A DNA stretch of 64,000 nucleotides from the NCBI RefSeq assembly GCF_964355755.1, contig NC_092671.1, positions 6,769,001 to 6,833,000 on the forward strand, written 5' to 3'. Source of the stretch: Antedon mediterranea. Lineage: Eukaryota; Echinodermata; Crinoidea; Comatulida; Antedonidae. Below are positions 25,277 to 36,721 of this stretch, piece by piece; position 1 is the first letter of the stretch; the number at the start of each line of letters is the position of its first letter. A model generated the notes under the pieces. It was not told where the DNA came from. It did no database searches and saw only the letters and a list, made by a program, of their open reading frames with translations. The translations under genes and the position numbers were made by a program.

Positions 25277-28200
25277 ATGGCTTCCGCGGGTAAGGTTTTT
25301 GATTTATTTTTCTATTATTTTTACATTTTGTAGCTATTAAAACTATTCTGATTTCATTTGAAGTTGCAATACAATTGTACTTTCGATGTGTGTTATAACG
25401 ATTTTAGCAATTGTAACTGATAAATAGTAGATCACGGTATTTATTGTGGGCCAGCCTGTCGATAATTAACAGCAGCACAAAAAAACACAGGGCAGTGCAC
25501 ACATCAGGGCGGTCAACGTGTCCAGGTTTCGCACAATATTCGCTCAGATCGGAATCTCAGCCTAGACTTATACTCGCAAAACTATAAATAGTCTGAAAAA
25601 TCAGGAGTTCTTGGTCTTCCTTTTTGTCAGTTTGTGAACTTAAAGAATACTGTAATATTAATTAAATAAAGTAAAGACCATCATGAATGAATTGAATTAA
25701 TAAATGTCAAATTGAAAATGTGTATCACACTAGGCTAGTCTCACTGCATGCAAACAAAGTTCAAAGTCAAGCAAAATTGTTTATTTTATTGTAGGTCTAT
25801 CATCAATTTTCTAACGAATTTGTTGATTTATCGACAAGTGGCACAAACTCTTATGATGAGTGACCCCTACATACATACATTATTATTATTAATCCATTAT
25901 TATTAATAATTAAAGACACCTTCCCTACGTTTTTTAGATCTATTTTAAGATCACAAACTATATTTAATGTAATAAAAATAATACTATATGGTCCTATTGC
26001 GATAACTTTTTTCGTCTTTAAATGGTTAAAAATGTGAAAAATAAGTCGATTCTGATAATTATAGTGGCCCGCTATAAATCCCAAAATGCATTGCGCGTGG
26101 ATTGATATTTCTGCTTTTCTTCTGTAATAATTAACCCACTTTTCGATCGATCGTGAAGCCAAAACAAATGGAAGACTCCTAACTTTTCAGCGAAAATACC
26201 GGGTTTTCCCCAATTTGTATCAACGGAGTCTGGCAAAAATAGAAAGACAATTAATGAAGCAACTATACAACGTCAGGCTAGGTATATAGCTAGTTACCGA
26301 TGTTTACCAGCTAGTAGGCCTACAAAACTAAGCCTAGCTAGGCTAGGCCTAAAGACCGTCCAAGAGAGGTCAGTCGCCGTGAGCTACTTAGGTAGTGCAT
26401 TGTTTCTCACTTTTTATCATAATTTACCATAAAACGTACATTTAAGGCAAGGAATGACCTGGTTTAATGTTTTTAAAGTAATATATATGTATTATTTTTA
26501 CAAAACGTCACAAATTGTAGGGAAGGTGTCTTTAATATACACACAGATGAGATAGGAGTTCCCCAATATTTCATTAAAATTTGGTTCCCATCATAGGACA
26601 CTTGAACGCAAGTAGGACGTAAGCGCAACGTAATTTAACCAATCACAGCGTGATGTATCATCAACCATAAAACCTCAATCTCCAGATTGTTATTATACAA
26701 AAAAACATCAACTAATATTGCATCATTTTACCATTTTTTAGACACTAAACTTCGCAATCATCATTAACCCACGTCAATGTAATTTAACTGAAGCTGTATC
26801 AAATAGAAGCTAGATATCTAGCCACTCTGTTTAATTATGTTATGCTACATGGTGGTTTGTTTTCTTTTATTGTAATTCTGACACTATCTATCTACCTATT
26901 CAGTAGGTAAAAAGAAAGGAAAGGTGAAGGGGAAGAAGTTGAATTTGAATGAATTTCTTGGAAGCGAAAGTAGCAATGCCCCTGGTAGTAGCTATGTCCT
27001 CAGCCAGAAGTCTTGGGCTGATGCTTCAGAAGACATAGATGATAATGGTAAGTATCAAACAGTTCTTTTTGTAAAACTTCATAACAAAGTACTACTAAAA
27101 CCAGTTTCTTAAAAATCGTTTTTAATTTTCAGGCCCTTCAGTACTTCTGGTAAAAAAAATAACAATTTAATTAATTAAATATTGTGTATTATTAGTTAAA
27201 AGGTAAACTAATTAATTGGATTTATTATTTTAAAATGTTAATTTATAATGTTATAATTATTATGTTACTTTTTAGGTGGTGAATGGGCTGATGACAGCTA
27301 TAAAAAATCGATGATTAATAGGTCTTCACTGCCTACAGCACCAAGGAGTGCCCAGCCAGTTGAAATTGATAAAAGCATGCTTCCAGACAAACCGCCATAT
27401 ACAGTGTTTATTGGGAATCTGCCATACGACGTTGAAGAAGATGATATTGTAGATTTCTTTAAAGGATGTAATGTAAGTATATATCAAGGTTTTTAAATCC
27501 TTTGTCAATTCAGCGGCCTTGATTCGTTTGTTTTTAATTAATTTCTTTTGGTGTGTGATTATAAAATATTAAAGTGACCAATATCGCATAAGGGCGTGTC
27601 TCACCAACCACAACTAACTCTAAAACAAATACAAAATACACCCATATGAAGTACTAAATTTGCCTAACATCGAATATTTATTCACTATTCACTAAATCTT
27701 GGTCCACACTATAGAAAAGCGCACAAACATAAACATGATTAATTCACTAAACTTGGTCCACACTACTGAAAGCATAAGAACATACATGGACATACTGCAA
27801 AAGAAACCTGAAGAAATTTGACTATTTACAAGCAATGTACAGTATTATTTGAACTGTTTATTATTGTCAAATTGCTTGCGTTGCATGTGCAGTACGTCCA
27901 TGTGCCCTGACCTATACTTTTTGAACAAAACTTTAATGCACTTTTCACGATTTATTGCACATCAAATATGTTACAATTTCAATTTAAGTAGAAATCCATA
28001 TTTTTTTTAAATTGTAAAATTTAATACAATACTCTTTCAAGGTAACACAAGTCCGTTTGCTTCGAGATGGCGACGGAGGTCGTTTGAAGGGTTTTGGTTA
28101 CGCTGAAATCGGTGATATGGAGTCTCTTATGGCAGCGCTTAAACTTAGCAATGAAAATTTGCGAAACCGGCGAATACGTGTCGATCTAGCTGGTCAGCAA

Positions 28201-31200
28201 GGAGATGGTAATCGAGAAGATAGAAGTTCAGATTGGAGGAAAAGAGATGGGGGAGGATACGGTGGTAGGGGTAGGTTATTTAAATCATTTAAACTTCCTT
28301 ATGATATAATGGTATGAAAACTGGGCTAGCATGTGAGTGGCATGGGTTCTAGACTTGTCTATGCCATATTTCTTGTATCCTTAGGCATTGGCTCATATTT
28401 TGGAAGTAAAGGTTCTGGTCCTTTTTGTATATAGAATCAAAATGATACAAAAAACTTGGTAAACTTGTCAAAAAGTAGTGTAGTAGAGTAGGGGATGGTC
28501 TCCCAGTGTGTTGATCATGGTAGGCGCTGCACTGTGGCTACCATAAGTTCATCAAAGTTTCCTCAACTGAGGACAAATAACACGTTTACATGCCTAAACT
28601 ATTTGTATTTGTTTTGATCTTATATGCTAGGTATAGTCAGTCTGCCACTAATGCAATAGCATATCATGAAATTGTAATTAGTATTGTGACAATCTTATCG
28701 TTCATCAGGGATTCACTTTACCGATTCATTCATCATTTAGTATCAAATATCAATTGTTAATACTCTATATATTTTTTCTGTTTTTCAGGTGGCGAGGATG
28801 GTAAGTTCTTTATTATTGTTTAATGATTAATAAATACTATGGAAAGCTGATTTTAAACAATACAGAAGTTACATGTGACATTCGTCCATGATACTGAAGA
28901 ATTAAAGATACAGTACAGAGAATCAAGTTTTAGTTTATCTGTTAAGTATGATGCTCTGATGTAGTGAGTTGTTACATTTTACAGGTGTACTTTTCAATTC
29001 AAAATTCTTGCTAGTTTTGATTTATTTTTCATAGAGCGGGCAGGTCGAAGTGAGGGATCATGGGATAGACCTACAGCAAGTGCCGACAGCTATGATGATG
29101 GTTTGTATTAATATTGTTTTAATTTAATGATATTGCACAAGTTACATGCACTTTGAATGCAAATCCGCAACAATCCTGTAGGATATTTCTTTATGTGTGG
29201 TATTTTTATGTGGAAATCTACAGTAAAGTCATTACTGCCAATAACATAATTGTAACATTATTATTTTTTTTTTTTTTAACCATATTTAATGAGGGTAATC
29301 CATCCAGCTATTGCTGATCATTAGGGACCCTCAGAGGTTCACAAGACAAACATTATATACAAGATGCTTTACATAAACAAAGTCTTATTACAAGTCTTTG
29401 GGAGTGGAGTTGTAATTTAGTCCTTTGAAAATCCTGACATGTGACGGGACTTGAACCCAGGACCCTTGGAGTGGTAGCCAAGCATCATAATCACCATCAA
29501 GCCACAACTCCACTCTTTAATACATATGTTATAGTTAATTGTAATTGTCTAATTTTATAGAACTATATTCTGTATCTATTTCAAGGGCCACAACGGAAGT
29601 TTGACCATTGCTTACTTTTTTATGCTACCCTGAATTCATTCCTGTAGTTTTTTAATGTTGTTTTGTTTTGAATTCGAATAAAGAAATAAAAATGAAAAAA
29701 ATTTGCAAGCGATGAGAATTATCTGAATAGTTTTATTTCACTATGTTTAATAAAATTTTCTTTGTTATTGTTATTTACTTTAATTTATTTATTTTTGATA
29801 TTTGACAGGCCCTTCACGAGGTGGATTTAGGGATGATCGTCAGTATGAAAGTCGTGGTGGTTATAATAGAGACAGGGGTGGTGGCGGCTTTGACCGTAGC
29901 GATGGAGATGGTAATGCTATATTAATTTCTGATTTTAAATCCAAAGGCAAATTATTTAAAAAATGACAATGCTATGGGTGTCAGTGACTGTATAAAAAAA
30001 AATAAAGCAGAAACCTAAATCAAAACGATAAAGTAAAACAGCCAGAAAAATCAGCGGAGCTTTTGGGCAACACTAGCCCTTCATCAGTGCAATTTAATTT
30101 GTAATTTAAGTATTTTTACTAGACTGCCTGCGTCTCGGGCAGATTAATAGTTAATTTCAATTTAATTTGTGTTTCTTTTTATGACCTTAACCTTCTCAAA
30201 ACTCCACATTTTTTTTAAAAAGAATTTATATATTATAGACTTGAACAAATCTATAATTTTTATTTGGTTTTTACATTTCATTGGATTCACCTTATTAATA
30301 TCTCGTAGTGTGCCAAGTAAACTGAGAGTGCGGTACAGCATATTATTGGGAACAACCTATAGGTATTGACTATTACCAAATTTGGTTATACAGGTTATAG
30401 AGACGGATATAGGGACGATCGTCGGTATGACAATCGAGGTGGTTATAATAGAGACAGGGGTAGTGGTGGCGGCTATGACCGTGGCTACGATCGTGGTTAT
30501 GACGGAGATGGTAAAAATTTTTAATTTCTATGAAATTGATTATTAAATTTTTTTACTTCAGAGAGGTGTCTATGGGCTTCAGTTATAATAGGTCAAACAA
30601 ACATTTAGGATGTTGCCCTTTAGATTATTTATTTAAAAATAATTGCCCTTTAAAACTGAAAAATGTGAACTGAATAATACATGTAGAGTAGAATTCCTCA
30701 TAAAATATTAATAACATTTAATTGAATCATGTAATAGAGATAGTGTCAAATATTAATAGTACAGAGTTGAACACCTCCTTTGGGACATGCCTATTTAGGG
30801 AACACCTCTAATGTGAAAAGAATGGGGAGTAATGTTTAACACTTTGGCCAATCCCTATTCAGGTGACAGCTCTATTATGCAGGCCTTGTCTTTTAAGGCA
30901 AGCGAGTGCGACCACTCACCTAACACTCCTAAACTGAGTGTGATTTACAACACGCTTAAATTTGGTAAACTTCTACACACCAAAATACAAACATCACACC
31001 TACAGCATCCCTGAATATATTGAGGAGTGCAATTTGTTGCACACCTATAGTTTTCAAAAGAGCTGAGGTCTGATTAAGGGGACAGTTGGGTATGAAGGTG
31101 TCCCTTAGTAGAGCTTCTACTGTACCTGCTAATTATAATTATAGGTTTTTGGTGTAATTTTCAGGTTACAGAGACAATGGTTATAGGAATGAATATGGTA

Positions 31201-34200
31201 ATGGTGGTGATCGTTATTATCGAGATCGTGGTTATGACGGTAACATAACTAGCCATTGAAAAACCATCTAAAAATCAATCCTACAAACGATTTTGTTTAG
31301 TGAATATTTACATTATTATTTATTATTAGTTTTATCATGATATATATAAATATTGGTTTAGTATTTCAGTTACCTATAGGTGCAATTTTATTTATTGAAA
31401 CAATTTTCAATAACTTAACAAAACTTGATTATTCTCATTTTTGTCAGTTGTGGTAAGAAAATTTCCTTAGACTGAAAAATTGAATTATTCTATAGTTTAA
31501 ATAAACAAGATTGGTTTTCTGAAAACTGGTAACAAAAACCAACATTTGTTTACAGTCTAAATTTTCACATTTTGGACTACTATCGTTTGGTCATGAATGT
31601 AATTTTTTTGGTTGGAAGTGGGCAGAGTCTTCCACCAAGTCTAAAGCTTATTTTAAAGCCTTCCACCCTAACACAACACCCATCCAAAACCACTTTATGA
31701 CAGTACCCACTCCGAGATTGTTAACTCCCGTCCCTAGACTTTTCCCAGTTCTACATCCCTGTAGAATGGCTGGTTTTGGACGCATTGTATTTTTACTTTT
31801 CAGAATGTTGTCCTTTTGCTTTGTATTATTAATGTAAAACAAATTTCTTTTCAGGTTATGGAAGCAGAGACCAGGGATATAATAGGGACCGATATGGCGG
31901 TGATAGAGGTTACGGAGGAGATAGCGGGTATGGTGGGAACAGGAGCTATGGACGTGATAGGGGCTACAGAAACGATAGGAATTTCGGTCGGGATCAAGGT
32001 TATGGAAGAGATGGTTATGAACGAGACAGAAGAGGGTTTGACGACCAAGGTAATTGTGGCATTAACAATACATAAAACACATTAAAAATATGAAATAGAA
32101 AAGAACTGTCCTTGTGATAAGATTAAACAGATCTCTCATAATTGAACGAAAAATAGAAGCGAAGTTAAGTCTATGAGGAAAGAATACTGATCGTGAACAA
32201 AGAACTTTAGTTGGAGATGAGGAATAAATGTAAAAAAATAATAATAAACAACTAATAAAATATATATATAAATAAATTGGCTTGCTTGGGGGGGGGGCAG
32301 TTTAAAACAATGAAAAGAAAGCTTGATAGTATTAAAAGGATTGTTAGAGTAGTGGCTGGAAAGACATTTAATGCCTTTGCTGTAGTGGATATTTACACCA
32401 ATTTCTTGGGGTTTAATCTTCATTCCACAATTCAGATTTAAGTATTCCAATGACCAAAAAAACATTGGGATTCACTTCCCATGAAGAATCTCCCTAGTGT
32501 ACTGTACTTACATTTTAGAACCTTATTTGATTTATATAGGTAGTCGTGGCTATGGTGATAGAGACGGTGGATATCAGGATGCACCTAGTAGTGATGGTAA
32601 GTGCTCTGACATTAGGGAGCTTTTACATGTAACGTTAACTTTAACGGATGATGTCAAAATTCTACTCATTTGCATAACAGTTGCGTTTATTGTTTGGCTT
32701 AATTAAAAACATAACTTTAAATTTGCCATTTGTTTTTATAATTATCTTACAGAATTTAATGATTCTTCCATGTTTCGATACCAATCTGTTAATGTTTTTC
32801 ATTGACGCTATTTTTCAGAAATAAGATTCTAGACACGTAATTAAAGTTGTTCGTAATGCTTGTGCACGCACAGATCGATTTGTTTACAAAGTGGGTAGAG
32901 CTTATGCATTGCATGTTGGGAAACAATGTTAAAGTTAACATTTACATGCTCATGCGAAAGCTCTCTATTGAAAAAACTCATTGTTACTCTTATAAATGTA
33001 TTATTCTTTTACAATTGGAGTGTTAGATTGAATTAGATAAATGAATAGAGCAACAACATTTCAAGTGAAAAAGTCCAACGTTTATTAAATCTTAACATAA
33101 ATTTTAATTATTGAAAACATAAATATATATATAATACATTTAGTCAACATTGTTAAACTATTATTCTAAATTAGAGCCTGTACGAGAGAGAAAAAAATTA
33201 GTTTTAAAACCAAGAACACAGCCAGTTGAAACGCCTGCTGCCCCTAAGCAGCCTGAATCCAAACCAAGTCAATCTTCAATATTTGGTGGTGCTAAGCCAG
33301 TTGACACGGCCGCTAAAGAGAGGCAAATAGAAGAAAGATTAAGGCGGGAACAAGAATCTGAGAAGGCAGAAGTAGAAGAATCAAGACGAAACCGGTAAAA
33401 GACATTTATTGTTTTGGGTATAAAAAAAACATAAATGTATAAATTTACAATTTAAATCCGTCAAAAAAAAAGCACCCTGTACTTTACTTACTCAATAAAA
33501 TAATCAGTTATGTTGTACTTGTTCATCTGATTGCTAATATTCTTAAAGTATCAGATACAAAATATTCAATAAAAATATAATACAATCTATTTTAATCCAG
33601 ACAAATAAATCGGGAGAGACCACGGCGAGATAGTGAAAGGTCAAATGACGAAGGTCGAACGAGGCATAGCAGTTCAAGTTCAACTGGAAAAGGACCAAAG
33701 CCAGGTTTGATTTGTTTCTTTCTGATAACATTATTTTTAAATTCTATCAAAATATCTGGTTTGCAAATTTAAGTTAAGTATTGTAGACTTTTGTTATGTT
33801 GGTTTAAAATAAAATAAACTTTAATTCTAATGTAATATGTGGTATGATATTTGTTTTTTTTTAAAGTTATGCTAAGGAGGGAGAGTGAAAGGTCAGATGA
33901 TGAATCGAAGAAGGATGATCAACCCCTTTCCCCAAAATCGCCGACTTCCCCACCCCCTAGGAAAGAAGATCCTTCTAAGGTGCTAGTACCTGCTCCAGCA
34001 CCAAAAGAAAATGTTTGGGCACGTCGAAGTGAAGGTGTAACCTCACCAAAATCGGAAACGGCCCCTGCACCCACATCAAATTCTTCAAGTTCAGGGCAAA
34101 GAAAAGGTATTTGATATATTTGATTTATATGTAAAGAGTGTGATTTGAACAATACCATGAAATCCCCAGTAGTCTAATAGTGAGGTGTTTGCATATTAAG

Positions 34201-34984
34201 CAGAGATTCCTAGTTTGAATGACAGTTTTTCTCTGTCTATTCTTTGTCATATTTATTTATAATTAATTTATATTTCATTCGTATTTTTATATGTTTTTTA
34301 GATTATAAGCCACCACAAGGCAGAGGTAGAGATCGGAATGATAGAGATCGCAATGACCGCGATCGAAATGACCGCAACTTGAGTGATAGAAAACCACCAC
34401 ATAGGGATCAGACTCGGGAGATTCAGAAAAAAACTGAAAAAGTCAGAAAACCAAGAGAAATCCCAAAATATGAAGAAAAATCGGCACCAGTAAGATATGT
34501 TCTAAATATTTTTATTTAGTATCAATTCAACGTACAACAATAAAGATGAATTGGATGCATATCAGCCACTTTTAAATTAAGATTAATGACATCGGACTTT
34601 GAATAGGCCATTTTGCAATTTCAATGAAGTTATTCACAAAAGAAATGGTTAATTAACCAAAAACCATTGTCTGACAGACAATTTAGGTATTTTTTGCAAA
34701 GACATTAAAATGGCATATTCAACAAAAAAATTGACAAGTGATCTAAAATTCATAAATAATACACAAATAATTGGGCTAGGCTAATAGGTCTGGTTTTCCA
34801 GAAAATTGAATCGAAAGTGTTTTAAATGGTGAAATAGAATTTGGGACCGTTTTGGACCTTGAGAAATGGCTGGTTTTGGTACGATTTTCTAATTTTGTAT
34901 GTCTTCTTTTTTTCAAAGGATTTTACTCAGAAGAATAAATTTGCTGGTTTAGAACAAGAAGACAATCTGTTTGAAGACGATTGA
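25277..34984 (+). CDS. EIF4B: Translation initiation factor eIF4B
   Basis: RNA-binding cofactor that stimulates the eIF4A helicase during mRNA recruitment to the 40S subunit. Sixteen coding exons: 25277-25289, 26907-27047, 27276-27472, 28042-28270, 28789-28800, 29035-29100, 29809-29910, 30394-30510, 31165-31239, 31855-32049, 32540-32596, 33175-33394, 33601-33704, 33867-34106, 34302-34489, 34919-34984. The total is 2022 nt, 673 residues (human 611). The N-terminus is MASAGKKKGKVKGKK, then SWAD, then an RRM with RNP2-like YTVFIGNLPYDVEEDDI and RNP1-like LKGFGYAEIGD ending NRRIRVDLA. A Gly/Arg/Asp/Tyr-rich DRYG domain spans seven small exons. Conserved SSIFGGAKPVDTAAKERQIE and PKENVWARRSE blocks follow. 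It ends in FEDD before TGA. The exon of 12 nt encodes only GGED-type residues. Confidence 0.96.
25911..26534. mobile_element. TIR element of 624 bp with perfect 18-bp TIRs
   Basis: TAAAGACACCTTCCCTAC at 25911-25928 is exactly inverted at 26517-26534. If the outer TA is a target duplication, the TIR is AAGACACCTTCCCTAC and a Tc1/mariner-like origin is possible. There is no coding capacity; the 103-residue open frame at its left has no recognisable domain. A segment near 26280-26350 is rich in CTAGGC words. Confidence 0.75.
26581..26680. mobile_element. MITE remnant (GGTTCCCACTAG family)
   Basis: TTGGTTCCCATCATAGGAC then AGGACGTAAGCGCAACG and TTTAACCAATCACAGCG; only the left half is preserved. 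It sits 46 bp right of the TIR element at 25911-26534. Confidence 0.6.
27473..28041 (+). other. eIF4B intron within the RRM coding region
   Basis: GTAAGT donor, TTCAAG acceptor, phase 0. It contains a repeated CTTGGTCCACACTA word (near 27699 and 27752) with similar followers (AGAAAAGCGCA, CTGAAAGCATA), probably a decayed dispersed repeat. Confidence 0.55.
29264..29515 (-). mobile_element. tRNA-derived SINE, near full length
   Basis: Read on -, it starts GAGTGGAGTTGTGGCTTGATGG with A box TGGCTTGATGG (29494-29504), has a B box GGGTTCAAGTCCC (29446-29458), and carries TACAACTCCACTC further on, which can pair with the head like an acceptor stem. A tRNA-unrelated body containing GACTTTGTTTATGTA and GAACCTCTGAGGG follows, then CCCTCATTAAATATGGTT and an A-rich tail (the T run at 29264-29277 on +). 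The copy at 48935-49154 shares the body nearly base for base. Confidence 0.85.
29941..30100 (-). mobile_element. Penelope-like element relic with degenerate hammerhead-type core
   Basis: On -, from about 30089: CACTGATGA, then GGGC-TAGTGTT-GCCC forming a small stem, then AAAAGC. Hammerhead cores have CTGANGA, stem II and GAAA; here GAAA reads AAAA. Penelope-like elements are known to carry hammerhead motifs in their terminal repeats. Downstream on - the fragment reads through a T-rich stretch to the CAAAGGCA-type words shared with 18772-18860. No coding part remains. Confidence 0.4.
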
Positions 34985-36721
34985 ACAGTGAATCGTAAAT
35001 ACACAAGTATGGGAAAAAAAGTTTTTATAATAGAAATCGAAAAAAAAAATTAACTTCTTAATGGTAAAGATATAGCTGTAAAGTTTTGACTGCTATGCTA
35101 CTATATGAATAAATAGGGAAAGTGGTCTGTTCTATTATATAGTTCCCTAGTTATTAAATTGTTGGGTTGCAAACTCTTGTATAACTATCTTAGAGTTTTC
35201 ATTCGGGAATAAATATTTTATTCATTGTAATAAATAAGTCTGTAATTCAGAGTCGTGAAATCGGAAATTACACGTGTTTGATTATTTAATTCATTAGTCT
35301 TGAAATCGATGTACATTAAATTGCATATCTGTATAAGATTATTTGGATCAAATTTGTCTTTTTAAAAGTCAGAAATAATGACATCATTATTGAATAATCC
35401 AATTGATTTAGACGATAATTTGTATTTGATCTTGTTGATAAGTGAAATTTATCTGTAACCTGTGCATGTTGTCTTCTTTTAAATAAATCAAGTGAGCTAA
35501 TTAAAAATGGTCTGTCCTAAAAGGTCTATTTCTATTGAATAAAGTGCTGTACCGCAAACAACAAATTTATCTTATGTTGCAAAAAACATGGATAATAAGT
35601 AATTACTTTTAGATCTGTGCAAATAGACCGATCAGGATTTTATAATTATTATTTCTAGTTTATTCTTCAAAAGCCAAAAAAATTGTTGATACTGTATCTA
35701 GATTTCGTCAGTATCAGGAAGATTCCATAATACAGCTTTCATGTGTTTTACATGTAACGCCTATTATAATAACCTAACCTTTGACCCAACATTCCATGAC
35801 ACAGGCACCACATGTGGTACACATAAGATGTTGTATTATACAACTTATGATAGTTACTGGCCAAATTGTGGCCAAAACCACTAGTTGATCATTTAAACCT
35901 GTTGGGCAGGCTGCCCGTTAGGCAGTCAACCTTCAGAATGTGTCCAGTGGGTGCATCAAAATAAGCCTATTATTGTAATCATCACCAAATGAATTTGACT
36001 ACTGCTGTATTCTTTTTTGCTTGGCATTGTGCTTTTAAATTTTAAAAGAAATTTTAAAAAACTAATCCCTATTTCACAATCTTTACAATAAATCATCTTT
36101 TTGTGATTTAATAACCTTCTTGCAAATTCAATGGATTACATAAAGTTTAATATAAGTTTGTTTTTTTAAATTCATTTTCACAGTAATTCTTCGGGGCACC
36201 TCCAAACAAACCATCACTGGTCATAAACAATAAACCAAAACATTCTGATAGGATAAACATATTGTTTATGTAAAATTGATTTCAGAAATTAAAATAATTC
36301 AGAGAAAACTTATACATAATTAACGCGTAATTGCTTTATAAAACTTAATACATTATCGCTAATTTCTAATAAAGCTTGGATGAAACGCAATGACGTAGGC
36401 ACAATGCAAATGAGTTGATGACCAATCAGAAGCGACAGTTTGGATGGTCCATCGCGTCGTGATTGGTCAAATTACTTGCGGCGCGCTTACGTCCTTGCTA
36501 GTGGGATCCAAGCATTTATCGCCACAAGTGTAGTGCATTTCACGACGACGTTATACTCGTAAAATAAATCTTAATGTAAAAGGCTATATGTATTACCCAT
36601 TTATTCAGCTGCTTAAAATGTTCAATTCAAATATTGCACGATTTGTGCTTTAGAACATGATACGTAATAAACCACATCAGTTCCAGTATTGATTAGTATA
36701 CGATAGTTGATGTACGCGACT
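34985..36721. other. Intergenic DNA between convergent eIF4B and bZIP genes
   Basis: This contains the 3' UTRs of both. Candidate eIF4B polyadenylation signals AATAAA are at 35208-35213 and 35538-35543. A MITE copy is at 36376-36513. Nothing else is recognised. Confidence 0.65.
36376..36513. mobile_element. MITE copy (GGTTCCCACTAG family), right half well preserved
   Basis: The right half reads TGATTGGTCAAATTACTTGC then CTTACGTCCTTGCTAGTGGG and ends GATCCAAGC. The left half retains GATGACCAATCAGAAGCGA but its terminal TIR is degraded (TTGGATGAAACGCAATGACG). Confidence 0.75.

Larger units (their letters stand above)
25290..26906 (+). other. First intron of eIF4B, rich in transposon copies
   Basis: Donor GTAAGG after ATGGCTTCCGCGG, acceptor CAGTAG. 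It contains a 624-bp TIR element (25911-26534) and a MITE remnant (26581-26680). No coding exon is seen. Confidence 0.8.
28271..33174 (+). other. Introns separating the DRYG-domain exons of eIF4B
   Basis: Introns 28271-28788, 28801-29034, 29101-29808, 29911-30393, 30511-31164, 31240-31854, 32050-32539 and 32597-33174, all phase 1. The third holds a full SINE and the fourth a Penelope-like relic. Open frames here (for example near 30169-30369 and 30832-31014) show no family resemblance. Confidence 0.75.

Noticed and set aside
28320-28500. Possible SINE with B-box-like GGGTTCTAGAC; similar motif near 7270
   Set aside because: A box, tail and second matching copy are not clear enough to call a family.
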